Shown: one piece after another, positions 1 to 9,131 of the stretch
Layout of the letters: every line of letters starts with the position of its first letter
Position numbering within the stretch: position 1 is the stretch's first letter
NCBI RefSeq assembly: GCF_006716695.1
Contig: NZ_VFPN01000002.1
Location: 186,001 to 250,000, forward strand
Length of the DNA: 64,000 bases
Origin: Klugiella xanthotipulae
GTDB taxonomy: Bacteria; Actinomycetota; Actinomycetes; Actinomycetales; Microbacteriaceae
Direction: 5' to 3'
Notes under the pieces: model-generated
The model's input: only the letters and a program-made list of their open reading frames with translations
Databases searched by the model: none
Told to the model about the DNA's origin: nothing
Program-made: the position numbers and the translations under genes

Positions 1-36
1 AATCTCACGAGCGATGACGGCATCAATGAAGGCCAC
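1..36 (-). CDS. eno: Enolase, first 12 codons only
   Basis: Only the start of this gene lies in the window; the rest runs off the left edge. The visible peptide reads VAFIDAVIAREI, which fits the usual enolase N-terminus (xxIxxVxAREILDSRGNPT). The start is GTG, preceded at 6 nt by a clear AAGGAG ribosome binding site. Enolase converts 2-phosphoglycerate to phosphoenolpyruvate in glycolysis. A possible -10 box (TACACT on the minus strand, 107-112) lies about 75 nt upstream. The call rests on 12 residues and on a match to a very conserved start, so it is likely but not certain. Confidence 0.6.
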   Translation of the reverse strand, partial: MAFIDAVIAREI

Positions 37-154
37 AGTTGTCTCCTTATAGGGGCTGTTCAAGTAGGTGCGGATGGAACGACCGCGTGGAAGAACTCCA
101 CCGCCTAGTGTATTCGACTCGGCCGGGTTCTCCCGTGAATTCTTCCCGCGAGGC

Positions 155-1447
155 TTAGGCCAGAGGCTTGATGACCAGGCTGTCGGGACCCTCCGTCGCT
201 GCGTTCACAAACGCAAAACTGCCAAACCCAGCCGTAGCCAGGCGGGCAAGCTGCACCTTGGAGTTTTTGGCTCGCTTCTCCAAGCGCACGCGAGTGCCTC
301 CCGCGACCAGGGCGGCTTTCAGGGACACGAGAGAGGCCGCATCCACATCCCCGTCATAAATCACGACCAGAGAGTCCGGGTCGTGCGCCGCAGGCTGCTC
401 GATAAGGTCAACGATGCGCTCGAACCCAATCGAGAACCCCGCCGCGGGAACCGCCTGCCCCAGGAAGCGGCCAATCATCCCGTCGTAACGTCCGCCACCG
501 CCCACGGAACTCCCGGAGGAGGGGTGCGCGATCTCGAAGATGGTGCCGGTGTAGTAGCCCATACCCCGGACAAGGGTGGGGTCGAAACGCAGAGTGACGG
601 CATCCGGTAGAGCGGTGAGCGCGGTGGCGAGGGCCACTAGATCGGCGACAGCCTCGGGGGCACACCCCGCGGGGAGGAGGGAACGAATACGCTCCTCCGT
701 GAGCGAAACTCCCCCGCTAGCCAGGTGCGGCTCAATCGCGGCGAGAACGTCGCTGAGCGCGACGGCCGGTTCAGGAGCGCGTTCGGCCAGCTCCGCGACA
801 ACACCGGCAGTGCCGATCTTGTCGAGCTTGTCAATCGAAATCAGAGCGGAATCATACAATTCGGTCGGGAAGCCGCAGTGGTCGAGGATACCCAACAAGA
901 TACGCCGATCATTCAGCCGGATGGTGCACCCGTCCAGGCCCAGAGCGCTCAGCACAGCGGAGGTAGCGGTAATCAACTCAATCTCGGCGATCAGACCCTC
1001 CTCACCGATGATGTCGATATCGGCCTGAACGAACTGGCGGTAGCGGCCCTTCTGGGGGCGCTCAGCGCGCCAGACCGGCCCGATCTGAATGGAGCGAAAA
1101 ACGGCGGGCAGTTCGGCGCGGTGCGTCGCGTAGTAGCGAGCGAGCGGCACCGTGAGGTCAAAGCGCAAACCCAGATCGGTGAGCCCCTCGGCCGAGCCGG
1201 AGTTGGCAGCCGCCACCAGGTCGGTGTCTTTCAGACCGCGACGAAGAATCCCGAACGCCAATTTCTCATTATCGCCGCCCAGGCCCGAATGCAGCCGGGC
1301 GCTATCCTCCACCATCGGGGTTTCGATCTCATCGAAACCGTGCTCCGTGTACACGCGACGAATGGTACTGAGCGCCAGTTCCCGTCGAGCCTTGTCGGTG
1401 GGCAGGAAATCTCGCATCCCACGGGGTGGGTTTACCGGTGCAGCCAT
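155..1447 (-). CDS. hisS: Histidyl-tRNA synthetase
   Basis: A 430-residue class II aminoacyl-tRNA synthetase that charges tRNA-His in the cytoplasm. Visible landmarks are the HisRS segment FDLTVPLARY, the class II motif 2 region with IGPVWRAERPQKGRYRQF, the histidine-binding region GRYDGMIG, and motif 3 ending in GFSIGFERI. The C-terminal anticodon-binding domain follows (VVIYDGD, then KNSKVQLARLA). Length matches the family. The ATG has no Shine-Dalgarno sequence but has TACAAT seven bases upstream, so the mRNA is probably leaderless. It lies between eno upstream and mazG behind it, all on the minus strand. Confidence 0.95.
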   Translation of the reverse strand: MAAPVNPPRGMRDFLPTDKARRELALSTIRRVYTEHGFDEIETPMVEDSARLHSGLGGDNEKLAFGILRRGLKDTDLVAAANSGSAEGLTDLGLRFDLTVPLARYYATHRAELPAVFRSIQIGPVWRAERPQKGRYRQFVQADIDIIGEEGLIAEIELITATSAVLSALGLDGCTIRLNDRRILLGILDHCGFPTELYDSALISIDKLDKIGTAGVVAELAERAPEPAVALSDVLAAIEPHLASGGVSLTEERIRSLLPAGCAPEAVADLVALATALTALPDAVTLRFDPTLVRGMGYYTGTIFEIAHPSSGSSVGGGGRYDGMIGRFLGQAVPAAGFSIGFERIVDLIEQPAAHDPDSLVVIYDGDVDAASLVSLKAALVAGGTRVRLEKRAKNSKVQLARLATAGFGSFAFVNAATEGPDSLVIKPLA

Positions 1448-1454
1448 GCGTTCA

Positions 1455-1460
1455 ATTGTA
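1455..1460 (-). promoter_or_regulatory. Putative -10 box for leaderless hisS mRNA
   Basis: The minus strand reads TACAAT, then TGAACGC, then the hisS ATG. A -10 hexamer seven bases before the start codon, with no ribosome binding site between, is the arrangement of leaderless actinobacterial transcripts. The -35 region is weak. This is an inference from spacing. Confidence 0.5.
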
Positions 1461-1525
1461 GGGGTAGGCGCCCGCTCTCACCGCGCCTCCTCGAGCCGAA
1501 ATTGCCCCGCCAATAGTAAGAAACC

Positions 1526-1540
1526 GGCAGCGACACTGCC
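1526..1540 (-). terminator. Weak hairpin downstream of mazG
   Basis: On the minus strand a 5-bp stem (GGCAG, loop TGTCG, CTGCC) lies about 20 nt past the mazG stop and is followed by GGTTTCTT. It could end the mazG transcript, but the stem is short and the T-run is broken. Confidence 0.3.
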
Positions 1541-1559
1541 TCAGCACCGGCTGAGCAGA

Positions 1560-2237
1560 CTACTCGGCCAGATCATCCGCCACCCCGCGAATCGCCGCTC
1601 GCAGAGCCCGGTCAGCGTTAACACCGCTCCCCTTCGCCGCCGCGACGAGCGCGAGCAGGGCCGCCCCAAACTCCGCCTCGGTCTCGGGATGTGCCACCGC
1701 ACTCACCCGCACGGGACGCCCCCGACGCGATGCGCGCTCCAGCACCTTATCGGCCAGGGCGAGGGCGGGCAGCGAGAAGGGGACACCCGCGAGAATCGCG
1801 CGCGAACGGACCTCCGCCCCCTGTTCGTCTTTGACCTGCTCCCAGGTGCTATTGAGCTGCTCGACGGTCGTTGGCCCAGCATGACCAAAGACGTGCGGAT
1901 GCCGCCGGACCAGCTTCTCGGCCAGCCCCGCTGCCACCGCATCCAGTTCACCCCGCGCGGTCTCAGCCCGCGCATCGGTGGCCCCGCCTGGCCCCTCGGC
2001 GGCCATTGTCGAGTGCAGCACCACCTGGTACAGCACATCACCCAGCTCCTCGCGCACATCGGTGCGATGACGAGCGTCATCCGTGCCCCGCTCAATCACC
2101 TCGACCAGTTCGTAACACTCCTCGATGAGGTAGGGCACCAGTGCCTCATGGGTCAACTCGGCGTGCCAGGGGCACTCGGCGCGCAGGCGGGCGACAACAC
2201 CCACCAGCGTAGACACAGCATCCGGGGTCTCCGTCAC
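1560..2237 (-). CDS. mazG: MazG family nucleoside triphosphate pyrophosphohydrolase
   Basis: A 225-residue all-alpha NTP pyrophosphatase that cuts NTPs to NMP and pyrophosphate and is thought to clean aberrant nucleotides. The metal-binding signature is visible as EECYEL around residue 38 and EELGDVLYQVVLH around residues 63-75, followed by RRHPHVFG. The opening CPWHAELTHEALVPYLIEE matches the first MazG repeat. The second repeat is degenerate (WEQVKDEQ, then a low-similarity tail), as is common in actinobacteria. The start is GTG with GAGGAG very close upstream (2 nt), so the exact start is slightly uncertain. It is divergent from nhaA. Confidence 0.85.
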   Translation of the reverse strand: MTETPDAVSTLVGVVARLRAECPWHAELTHEALVPYLIEECYELVEVIERGTDDARHRTDVREELGDVLYQVVLHSTMAAEGPGGATDARAETARGELDAVAAGLAEKLVRRHPHVFGHAGPTTVEQLNSTWEQVKDEQGAEVRSRAILAGVPFSLPALALADKVLERASRRGRPVRVSAVAHPETEAEFGAALLALVAAAKGSGVNADRALRAAIRGVADDLAE

Positions 2238-2268
2238 GACTCCTCGATTCCCTCACTAGCCTGATAAT

Positions 2269-2299
2269 CCGAGGAAATTCTCGGTATCACAGCTATAGT
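2269..2299 (+). promoter_or_regulatory. mazG-nhaA divergent control region
   Basis: An imperfect palindrome (CCGAG, 6 nt, CTCGG; 2269-2284) lies 10 bases before TATAGT at 2294-2299. TATAGT is a good -10 candidate for nhaA, with the transcript starting about 55 nt before the ATG. No convincing -35 box is visible, so an activator or an alternative sigma factor is possible. Confidence 0.35.
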
Positions 2300-2360
2300 A
2301 GTTTCCGGTGAGTCGGGAAGCCTGGTCGACACAGACCACCAACGAACCCGAAAGGCAGCC

Positions 2361-3569
2361 ATGAGCTTCCTCCGTTCCAACCGCACATCCGCCGCGCTCC
2401 TTCTGGTCGCCGCCGTGCTGGGCCTGGCAATTGCCAACAGCCCCCTCGCGCAGGCCGCCCAGGATCTACAACACGCCCACCTGGGCCTACCCGGGCTGGG
2501 CCTCGACCTCTCGGTGGGGCACTGGATCAGTGACGGCCTACTCGCCGTTTTCTTCTTTATCGTGGCTATCGAACTGAAACATGAGTTTGTGGAGGGCGAC
2601 CTCAACTCGGTCAGCAAGGCCATTCGCCCCGCGATTGCTGCCCTCGGCGGTATCCTCGTGCCCGTCGGGGTCTACCTGGCGATCACCTGGGGCAGCGGCT
2701 ACGAGAACGGCTGGCCCATCCCCACCGCAACCGACATCGCGTTTGCGCTCGGCGTGCTCGCGGTCGTGGGCAGGGGACTACCAACAACGGTACGGGCGTT
2801 CCTGCTCGCGCTGGCCGTGCTGGATGATCTGGCCGGGATCCTCTTCATCGCCACCTTTTTTACCAGCAACGCCCAGGTGGGGTTGATCGCACTGGGCCTC
2901 ATTCTCACGGTGATCTTTGGGGCCCTTAGCTGGCGGTACGCGGCCCTGCGCCGCCGCGCCCGACGGCCCTCGCAGAAACGCCATCGTGCAGCCGAGTGGG
3001 GTCTCCTCCTGGCCATGATTCTGATCGGACTGCTCACCTGGTATGTGGTATACCAATCGGGTATCCACGCCACCATCGCGGGGGTGGCTCTCGGTTTCGC
3101 TATGCACCGCGCCCCCGCGCACCGCGCGCGCTATCTGATCGAGCCCGTCAGCAATGTGGCGGTACTACCGCTCTTTGCCTTCTCGGCGGCGCTGGTGACC
3201 ATCCCGACCCTGGGCGAGACACCCCTCGCAGCCCCGTTCTGGGCCATCGCTATCGCACTGCCATTGGGTAAGCTCATCGGCATCGTGGGGGCAACGCTCC
3301 TCGCGGACCGTCTCCTGCGCACGAAGCAGCCCGCCATCCTCAATGTGGGCGATATGCTCGCGGCCGGAGCGCTCGGGGGCATCGGATTCACGGTCTCGCT
3401 ACTGATGAACGAACTGGCGTTTGCGGGCAACCGGGCGATTGCCGATCAGGGGGTGCTTGCCGTGATTATCGGTTCGGCCGTGTCCATCGTGCTCTCGGTG
3501 GCTCTGGTGCGCTGGCGGGCGCGGCACTACAAGCGAGCGCGGGTGGCAGCGAACGCAGCCACAAGCTAG
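2361..3569 (+). CDS. nhaA: Na+/H+ antiporter NhaA
   Basis: A 402-residue inner-membrane antiporter that exchanges cytoplasmic Na+ for outside protons and supports salt and pH tolerance. Hydrophobic segments run through almost the whole length. The family's ion-binding acids are present: D125 in TDIAFALG, and the D155-D156 pair in VLDDLAGI. The opening TSAALLLVAAVLGLAIANSPL is typical of NhaA helix 1. The ATG is preceded by a modest AAAGGCAG site. It is convergent with mfd, and the two stop codons share the four bases CTAG at 3566-3569. Confidence 0.95.
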   Translation: MSFLRSNRTSAALLLVAAVLGLAIANSPLAQAAQDLQHAHLGLPGLGLDLSVGHWISDGLLAVFFFIVAIELKHEFVEGDLNSVSKAIRPAIAALGGILVPVGVYLAITWGSGYENGWPIPTATDIAFALGVLAVVGRGLPTTVRAFLLALAVLDDLAGILFIATFFTSNAQVGLIALGLILTVIFGALSWRYAALRRRARRPSQKRHRAAEWGLLLAMILIGLLTWYVVYQSGIHATIAGVALGFAMHRAPAHRARYLIEPVSNVAVLPLFAFSAALVTIPTLGETPLAAPFWAIAIALPLGKLIGIVGATLLADRLLRTKQPAILNVGDMLAAGALGGIGFTVSLLMNELAFAGNRAIADQGVLAVIIGSAVSIVLSVALVRWRARHYKRARVAANAATS

Positions 3570-6500
3570 TCCCCGCTGGCCTCTCCGGCACTCTCCGTTG
3601 CGGCCTCAGGCAGTTCCGGCAGGATCACCTCGACCAGCTTCCGCACCCAATCGATCAATTCGGTGCCGCCAAGCGTCACACCGTGGAGCACCGGCAGTGG
3701 GACCGTCATGGTACCTGTCGTGTTCACGTAGCGCGAGCCGGGATAGAGGCGCATCATCCGCATCTGGCGTGAATCCGGCAGATCAACCCGCTCCACCTTA
3801 AGGTTAGGGCCAAGCACAACGACCTTACTCAGTCCGTGCAGGCCCGCCAGGCGGCGCAGGCGCGAGACGCGCAGCAGGTTCTCCACCTCAGCCGGCGGGG
3901 TGCCATAACGGTCTGCCAGCTCTTCCATCACCAGGTCGAGCTGGTCGGCACCGGCCACAGAGGAACTCGCGGTTGAGAACTTCTGATAGGCCTCCAGTCG
4001 CAGCCGTTCGCTCTCCACATAGTCTTCCGGAATGTGCGCCACCACGGGCAACTCCAGGTTGAGCTCCGTCAGACTCGCCGTCGCCTCACCTCGGAAGGTA
4101 CTCACCGCCTCGCCAATCATCCGCAGGTAGAGGTCAAAGCCCACACCCGCGATGTGGCCCGATTGCTCGCCACCCAGCAGGTTTCCGGCCCCGCGAATCT
4201 CCAGGTCCTTGAGCGCCACCTGCATCCCCGAGCCCAGCTCGTTATTGGTCGCGATGGTCTCCAAGCGTTCGTGTGCGGTCTCGCTGAGCGGCCGGTCCTC
4301 GTCGTACATGAAGTAGCCGTAAGCTCGCTCGCGGCCGCGCCCCACACGCCCGCGCAGCTGGTGCAGTTGACTCAGACCGTACTTGTCGGCACGGTCAATG
4401 ATGATGGTGTTGGCGTTCGCGATGTCGAGGCCGGTCTCCACAATCGTGGTCGAAACGAGAACGTCAAACTTCCGCTCCCAGAAGTCCACCACAACCTGTT
4501 CGAGGGTGGCCTCCGACAGTTTGCCGTGCGCAATCGCGATGCGAGCCTCCGGCACGAGCTCGGCCAGGTGGGCCGCAGTGCGGGTAATGCTCGACACGCG
4601 GTTGTGCACGAAGAAGATCTGCCCCTCGCGCAACAGCTCACGGCGAATAGCCGCGGCGATTTGTCGATCAGAGCGCGGACCGACAAACGTGAGAATCGGA
4701 TGCCGATCCTCCGGTGGCGTCGCGAGCGTTGACATCTCACGGATACCCGTCACCGCCATTTCCAGGGTGCGCGGGATGGGTGTGGCGCTCATCGCGAGGA
4801 TGTCCACATTCGTCTTGAGCTTCTTGAGCGCATCCTTGTGCTCCACGCCAAAGCGCTGCTCCTCATCCACAATCACAAGGCCGAGGTCTTTGTAGACAAC
4901 ACTCGCAGCGAGGAGGCGGTGCGTGCCGATGACGACATCCACCGACCCGCTCGCGAGGCCGTCAAGCACCTCACGGGCTTCCTTATCGGTTTGGAAACGA
5001 CTGAGCGCGCGCAGGTGCACGGGGAACCCGGCGAAACGCTCCTGAAAAGTTTCGAGATGCTGTTTGACCAGGAGCGTCGTCGGCACGAGCATCGCGACCT
5101 GTTTACCGTCCTGGACCGCTTTAAAGGCGGCTCGCACCGCGATCTCGGTTTTTCCAAAGCCCACATCCCCCGAAACGAGCCGGTCCATCGGAATGGGCGA
5201 CTCCATATCGCGTTTCACATCGTTGATCGTCGTCAGCTGGTCGGGAGTCTCGACAAAGGGAAATGCCTCCTCCAGTTCACGTTGCCAGGGGGTGTCGGGC
5301 GAGAAAGCGAACCCTTTACTCGCCATCCGGGCAGAGTAAAGCTTAACCAACTCAACCGCGATATCGCGCACAGCCTTGCGCGCGCGGCCCTTCGCCGCCG
5401 ACCAGTCTGAACCGCCCATTTTACTGAGGGCGGGGGCCTCGCCGCCCACATAGCGGGAGAGCTGGTCAAGCTGGTCGGTAGGCACAAAAAGCTTATCGGC
5501 CGGGTAGCCACGCTTGGAGGGTGCATACTCCAGGGCCAGGTACTCACGCAGTGCTTTCGTGGCATTACGACCCGAACCCGTCGTGATCTCACGCTGCGTC
5601 AGCTCAATAAAACGACCGATACCGTGCGTCTCGTGCACCACAAAATCGCCGGCTGCGAGCTGAAGCGGGTCCACCACATTTTTACGGCTACTCGCGAGTT
5701 TCTTCACCTGACCGGCCTGATAGGTGGCGCTGCGGCCGAAGAACTCGGCCTCGGTGAGCACCGCCAGGCGCGCCTCGGTGCTGACAAAGCCGTGGTCGAT
5801 GCTGCACGCCACGAGTGTGGCGACGAGCGCCTCGGGAGCCCCCTCCAGGGTGGGTACCACACGTCCGGCAACCTCGTGCTCGCTGAGCACGTCGCGCACC
5901 CGCTCAACCGTGCCCTGGCCCTGCGCCGTCACAACCACACGCCAGCCATCCCGCACCAAGCCACCCACGTAGTCAACGGCTCCGTCAATGCTGCCCTGAA
6001 AGCTGGGCACGGCATCCGCCTCGATACGCACATAGCCGTCGATGCCCTGGCTGATGGGGTCGTGCTCGTCGCGCTGAAAGGAGCTGAGCGTCCACCAGGG
6101 ACGCTCCCCCGTCGAACCGCGCAGGGTATTGAGCGACAGAAAATCGCCCGAGGCAAGGTCGATGGGGGCGTCAGCCCCGGCGGTCGCGGCGTTCCAGGCA
6201 GCGGCCAGAAACTCACGGTTGGTCTCGGCAAGACTCACGGCGCGGGTAGCGACACGCTCGGGGGCGATCACGGCGACCGCGGCCTCCGCCGGAAGGTAGT
6301 GTGTGATGGGCACGAGACGTTCCACCAGCGCGGGGGTCAGGCTTTCCATTCCCTCAGCGGGGATACCCTCGGCCACCTTCTCCAGCATCGCCGACAGGTT
6401 CGGAAACTCGCTCTGCATCTCGCGGGCCCGCTGCCGCACCCCCTCATCCAGCAGCAACTCGCGGCTCGGTACCAGCGTGGCCTCGGTGAGCTCCACGGGG

Positions 6501-7168
6501 AGGCTGCGCTGGTCGGCCACCGAGAACGGGCGGATCTCCTCCACCTCGTCACCAAAAAATTCGATCCGCACCGGATGCTCGGCCACGGGCGAGAACACGT
6601 CCAGCAAACCGCCACGCACCGAGAACTCGCCGCGACGGGTCACCATGTCTACACGGGCATAGGCGAGGGCAACCAGTCGCTCACTGACCTCGGTCAGATC
6701 GTGGCCACGTCCACCCGTGACAAAGTGCAGCGGTGGAACCGAGAGGAGGTTGTCGGCGAGCGGTTGCAGCGCGGCCCGCACGGCACCAATCACGATGAGA
6801 TCGCGGCCAGACTCGGGCCTCCACTCGCTCATGGTGCGCAGGGCGGTCAGGCGGTGTCCGACCGTCTCGGCGCTCGGGCTCAGTCGCTCGTGCGGCAGCG
6901 TCTCCCAGGCCGGAAACTCGACAATATCGACGTCGGGGAGCAGCGCGGCCAGCGACATCCGCAGGCTCTCTGACTCGCGGCCCGTCGCCGTGACAATAAA
7001 CAGCGCGGATGCCCGGCCTCCCCCGCCTCGCCCCGCTAGCAGGCCTGCCAGCAGCGGAGCCCGCAGCCCCTCGGCCAGAGAGAAATCAGCATCTTCAGCG
7101 GTATAACTGAGGGCCCGGTGGAAGCTGTGGGACGTGGCGAGTGTGGCAAGAATTCCGTGAAGAGTCAC
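3566..7168 (-). CDS. mfd: Transcription-repair coupling factor Mfd
   Basis: A 1200-residue DNA translocase that removes RNA polymerase stalled at lesions and recruits UvrA. Domain order is standard: a UvrB-like N-terminal module (FPAWETLPHERLSP), an RNA polymerase-binding CarD-like domain (GDFVVHETHGIGRF), a RecG-like motor with Walker A GDVGFGKTE near residue 665, the DEEQ box (VIVDEEQRFG) near residue 765, SATPIPRTLEMA and the RGRVGRG motif, and a C-terminal TRCF domain with LRLEAYQKF. Length fits the family. The start is GTG with no ribosome binding site but with TAAGAT six bases upstream, so it is probably leaderless. Confidence 0.96.
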   Translation of the reverse strand: MTLHGILATLATSHSFHRALSYTAEDADFSLAEGLRAPLLAGLLAGRGGGGRASALFIVTATGRESESLRMSLAALLPDVDIVEFPAWETLPHERLSPSAETVGHRLTALRTMSEWRPESGRDLIVIGAVRAALQPLADNLLSVPPLHFVTGGRGHDLTEVSERLVALAYARVDMVTRRGEFSVRGGLLDVFSPVAEHPVRIEFFGDEVEEIRPFSVADQRSLPVELTEATLVPSRELLLDEGVRQRAREMQSEFPNLSAMLEKVAEGIPAEGMESLTPALVERLVPITHYLPAEAAVAVIAPERVATRAVSLAETNREFLAAAWNAATAGADAPIDLASGDFLSLNTLRGSTGERPWWTLSSFQRDEHDPISQGIDGYVRIEADAVPSFQGSIDGAVDYVGGLVRDGWRVVVTAQGQGTVERVRDVLSEHEVAGRVVPTLEGAPEALVATLVACSIDHGFVSTEARLAVLTEAEFFGRSATYQAGQVKKLASSRKNVVDPLQLAAGDFVVHETHGIGRFIELTQREITTGSGRNATKALREYLALEYAPSKRGYPADKLFVPTDQLDQLSRYVGGEAPALSKMGGSDWSAAKGRARKAVRDIAVELVKLYSARMASKGFAFSPDTPWQRELEEAFPFVETPDQLTTINDVKRDMESPIPMDRLVSGDVGFGKTEIAVRAAFKAVQDGKQVAMLVPTTLLVKQHLETFQERFAGFPVHLRALSRFQTDKEAREVLDGLASGSVDVVIGTHRLLAASVVYKDLGLVIVDEEQRFGVEHKDALKKLKTNVDILAMSATPIPRTLEMAVTGIREMSTLATPPEDRHPILTFVGPRSDRQIAAAIRRELLREGQIFFVHNRVSSITRTAAHLAELVPEARIAIAHGKLSEATLEQVVVDFWERKFDVLVSTTIVETGLDIANANTIIIDRADKYGLSQLHQLRGRVGRGRERAYGYFMYDEDRPLSETAHERLETIATNNELGSGMQVALKDLEIRGAGNLLGGEQSGHIAGVGFDLYLRMIGEAVSTFRGEATASLTELNLELPVVAHIPEDYVESERLRLEAYQKFSTASSSVAGADQLDLVMEELADRYGTPPAEVENLLRVSRLRRLAGLHGLSKVVVLGPNLKVERVDLPDSRQMRMMRLYPGSRYVNTTGTMTVPLPVLHGVTLGGTELIDWVRKLVEVILPELPEAATESAGEASGD

Positions 7169-7174
7169 CGGACA

Positions 7175-7180
7175 ATCTTA
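7175..7180 (-). promoter_or_regulatory. Putative -10 box for leaderless mfd mRNA
   Basis: The minus strand reads TAAGAT, six bases, then the mfd GTG start, with no Shine-Dalgarno sequence. This is the same arrangement as upstream of hisS, ilvD, ispE and the 19.8-kb MarR gene. Confidence 0.45.
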
Positions 7181-7533
7181 CCCCCGATCACACCGGATAC
7201 GTCCGGGCTCCCCCTCCCGAGGCAGGGAACCTGACTGTCACTAACAACCTTCCGGAACGGCTTCACGCAGCCCGCTCTAGGCGGACTCCAACCGTGAGTG
7301 CTCACCTCTCATACACGCTGCATCCCAGCGGGGAGGGAGCACCGATATTTGGTACCCTCTGGTCTCCCGGGAGTAGTGTAGAAAACGTGCTGGCCTCGAA
7401 TTGAACGAGAATAACTTGTTCACAACGAACCACCCGCATCACACTCACTGGGAACGGGCTAGGCTCCTTTCGGGGCGTCCAAAACCCAGCGCGTGACTCA
7501 TTTAAATCCCCCCATAGAAAAGACATCTTGCAC
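7181..7533. other. Gene-free stretch upstream of the DUF1266 gene
   Basis: About 350 bases between the divergent mfd and DUF1266 genes. I see no credible ORF. It holds a perfect 10-bp palindrome (CTCCCGGGAG, about 7366-7375) and a spaced inverted repeat TGAAC, 11 nt, GTTCA (7402-7422) followed by a third GAAC, which could be an operator. No convincing -10/-35 pair was found. The stretch looks less GC-rich than the neighbouring housekeeping genes. Confidence 0.4.
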
Positions 7534-8356
7534 ATGAAAATTCCGTCATTTCTCGTCTCGGAGTCGCTCAAAAATAACCTAGAAATTGTTCAAGGGGTTG
7601 CCAACGTGGCAACGGGCGCTGCGAAAAACATAAAAACAACTCAGGAAGCCAAACGGCTAGCTGCCGATAACCCCGCTCGCCCCGGGATGGAGCACCTTTT
7701 TTGCTACGGCACTCTTGTCCTCCACGGAATGCCAACAGCAACGTTTGCGCTCGTCACACCCGTTGAGGAGGTTCGCGGGTTACTCCATAACTCGTGGGGT
7801 ATCAATAACCATGACGAGGCTATCCACACCCTTAACCTGGTTACGTGACGAGGGGCACCGAACAGCATTTACCGTTTTTGTGCGACCTGCACTGACATAC
7901 ACGCCACCGAAGTACACGGCAGTGCTTGCCTCCGCCTACAGCGGTGGTCGTAAGGGTAACGTGAGCGCGATCTCTCCTGAGCTTGCGGCCTACGGCGACG
8001 AGGTTGGCACAATGTTGACCCGCCTCGCTGAGGCCCGCAAACTTGTGAAGGGAAAGAACCTGACCGTAGACGACTTTAACACGACTACCAGCATGGATGC
8101 GTGGGATATTGAACGCATCGGTAACGTCGTTCGATTCTCGGTCGCGTCAGGCTACCTCAGCGAAGACGAAGGATACGAATGGTTGGCCGTTGCCGACCGG
8201 ATGACTCGGGAACGATTCTCCTCGTGGACGCAATACGCGGCCTCTTTCCTGGTGGGTCGCGCACTCTGCTATGACGGAGAGATGGCTGATGTAGCGCTCA
8301 ACGCGGGTTCGGCCACCCGCAACGAAAAGAGTCCCTGGCTGACCTTCCCGCTCTAA
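7534..8356 (+). pseudogene. DUF1266 family protein, interrupted by a +1 frameshift
   Basis: Two overlapping reading frames together give one DUF1266-like protein of about 273 residues. The first frame (ATG 7534, or TTG 7528) carries FCYGTLVLHGMPTATFALVT and NSWGINNHDEAIHTLN, then runs into TGA at 7846-7848. Dropping one C at 7836/7837 restores HTLN-WLRDEGHR, the family's conserved core, and continues to the stop at 8354-8356 through SMDAWDIERIGNVVRFS and YLSEDEGYEWL. So this is one gene with a single extra base: a recent pseudogene, a sequencing error, or (less likely) a recoding site. DUF1266 function is unknown; E. coli YbeU and YbeR belong to it. No partner gene is visible nearby. Confidence 0.75.
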
Positions 8357-8419
8357 CGATTTTCCGGGGTTAGTTAATACCAAAGTTCTGACCCACGAGG
8401 GTCATCCCGGTATAACGGG

Positions 8420-8470
8420 GGCCTCTTCGTCTGGGGTCGGCGCGCTGAGCGCCCCCCTCTCGAAGAGGCC
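8420..8470. terminator. Hairpin between convergent DUF1266 gene and pth
   Basis: A perfect 10-bp inverted repeat (GGCCTCTTCG at 8420-8429, CGAAGAGGCC at 8461-8470) encloses a second small stem (GGCGC, GCTGA, GCGCC). It lies between two converging genes and could stop transcription from both sides, although there is no T-run. Confidence 0.55.
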
Positions 8471-8519
8471 GCCGTGTCCCGTACAACAGCCGCCGTGACC
8501 CCGCGCAAAACGAAAAGAC

Positions 8520-9098
8520 CTACCGCGGGCGATGAAAGCGCTGCTGCGCCTCCGCCAGCCCACCCGCCACAATCACCTCAACGGCGTCTGCCGCCTCGTC
8601 CAGCAACGAGGGTAGGGCTTGGCGCTCGAGTGAACCGAACTCACGCAACACGTAGTCGGCCGGATCTTGACGTCCCGGCGGACGTCCGATGCCGACGCGC
8701 ACGCGGGTAAAGTCTGGGCTGTCGGCAGCCTTCGCGATGTCGCGCAGACCGTTGTGGCCACCGTGGCCACCGCCCGTCTTAAGTTTGATGGTGTCAAAGT
8801 CGATATCGAGTTCGTCGTGCACCACGATGAGACGGTCCACCCCCAGCGAATAGAAACGCAGCAGCCCAGAGACGGGGCCGCCGGACACGTTCATAAAGCT
8901 ATTGGGTTTGGCGAGCACCAGGCGGGGACCGCCCATCCCGGCACGCACCTCGGCGACCTGCGCATTAGCTTTGTGTCTGCCGAAGCGCCCCGAGTGTCGC
9001 TCCGCGAGCGCGTCGAGCACCATCTGTCCCACATTGTGCCGAGTCTTCGCGTACTGGGGTCCGGGATTGCCGAGGCCCACCACCAACCACGTATCCAC
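8520..9098 (-). CDS. pth: Peptidyl-tRNA hydrolase
   Basis: A 192-residue esterase that frees tRNA from prematurely released peptidyl-tRNA. It shows VVGLGNPGPQYAKTRHNVG, with the conserved Asn and the catalytic His in RHNVG, then PNSFMNVSG and VHDELDIDF with the catalytic Asp, then GGHNGLRDI. I chose the GTG at 9098 because GAGGAG lies six bases upstream and the protein then begins just before the conserved core. A longer frame starting at ATG 9164 would read through a perfect 17-bp inverted repeat at 9132-9186 and adds residues unlike the family. It follows rplY. Confidence 0.93.
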   Translation of the reverse strand: MDTWLVVGLGNPGPQYAKTRHNVGQMVLDALAERHSGRFGRHKANAQVAEVRAGMGGPRLVLAKPNSFMNVSGGPVSGLLRFYSLGVDRLIVVHDELDIDFDTIKLKTGGGHGGHNGLRDIAKAADSPDFTRVRVGIGRPPGRQDPADYVLREFGSLERQALPSLLDEAADAVEVIVAGGLAEAQQRFHRPR

Positions 9099-9131
9099 GA
9101 CGCTCTCCTCTTCTCTGGTCTGGTTAACGGG

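Noticed and set aside
5624-6973. 449-codon plus-strand open frame
   Set aside because: It lies wholly antisense to mfd, has a His/Gly/Arg-rich composition typical of GC-rich antisense frames and no family motif.
7831-7848. Programmed +1 frameshift in the DUF1266 gene
   Set aside because: There is no known slippery motif or rare codon before the shift, and a simple one-base insertion explains the data.
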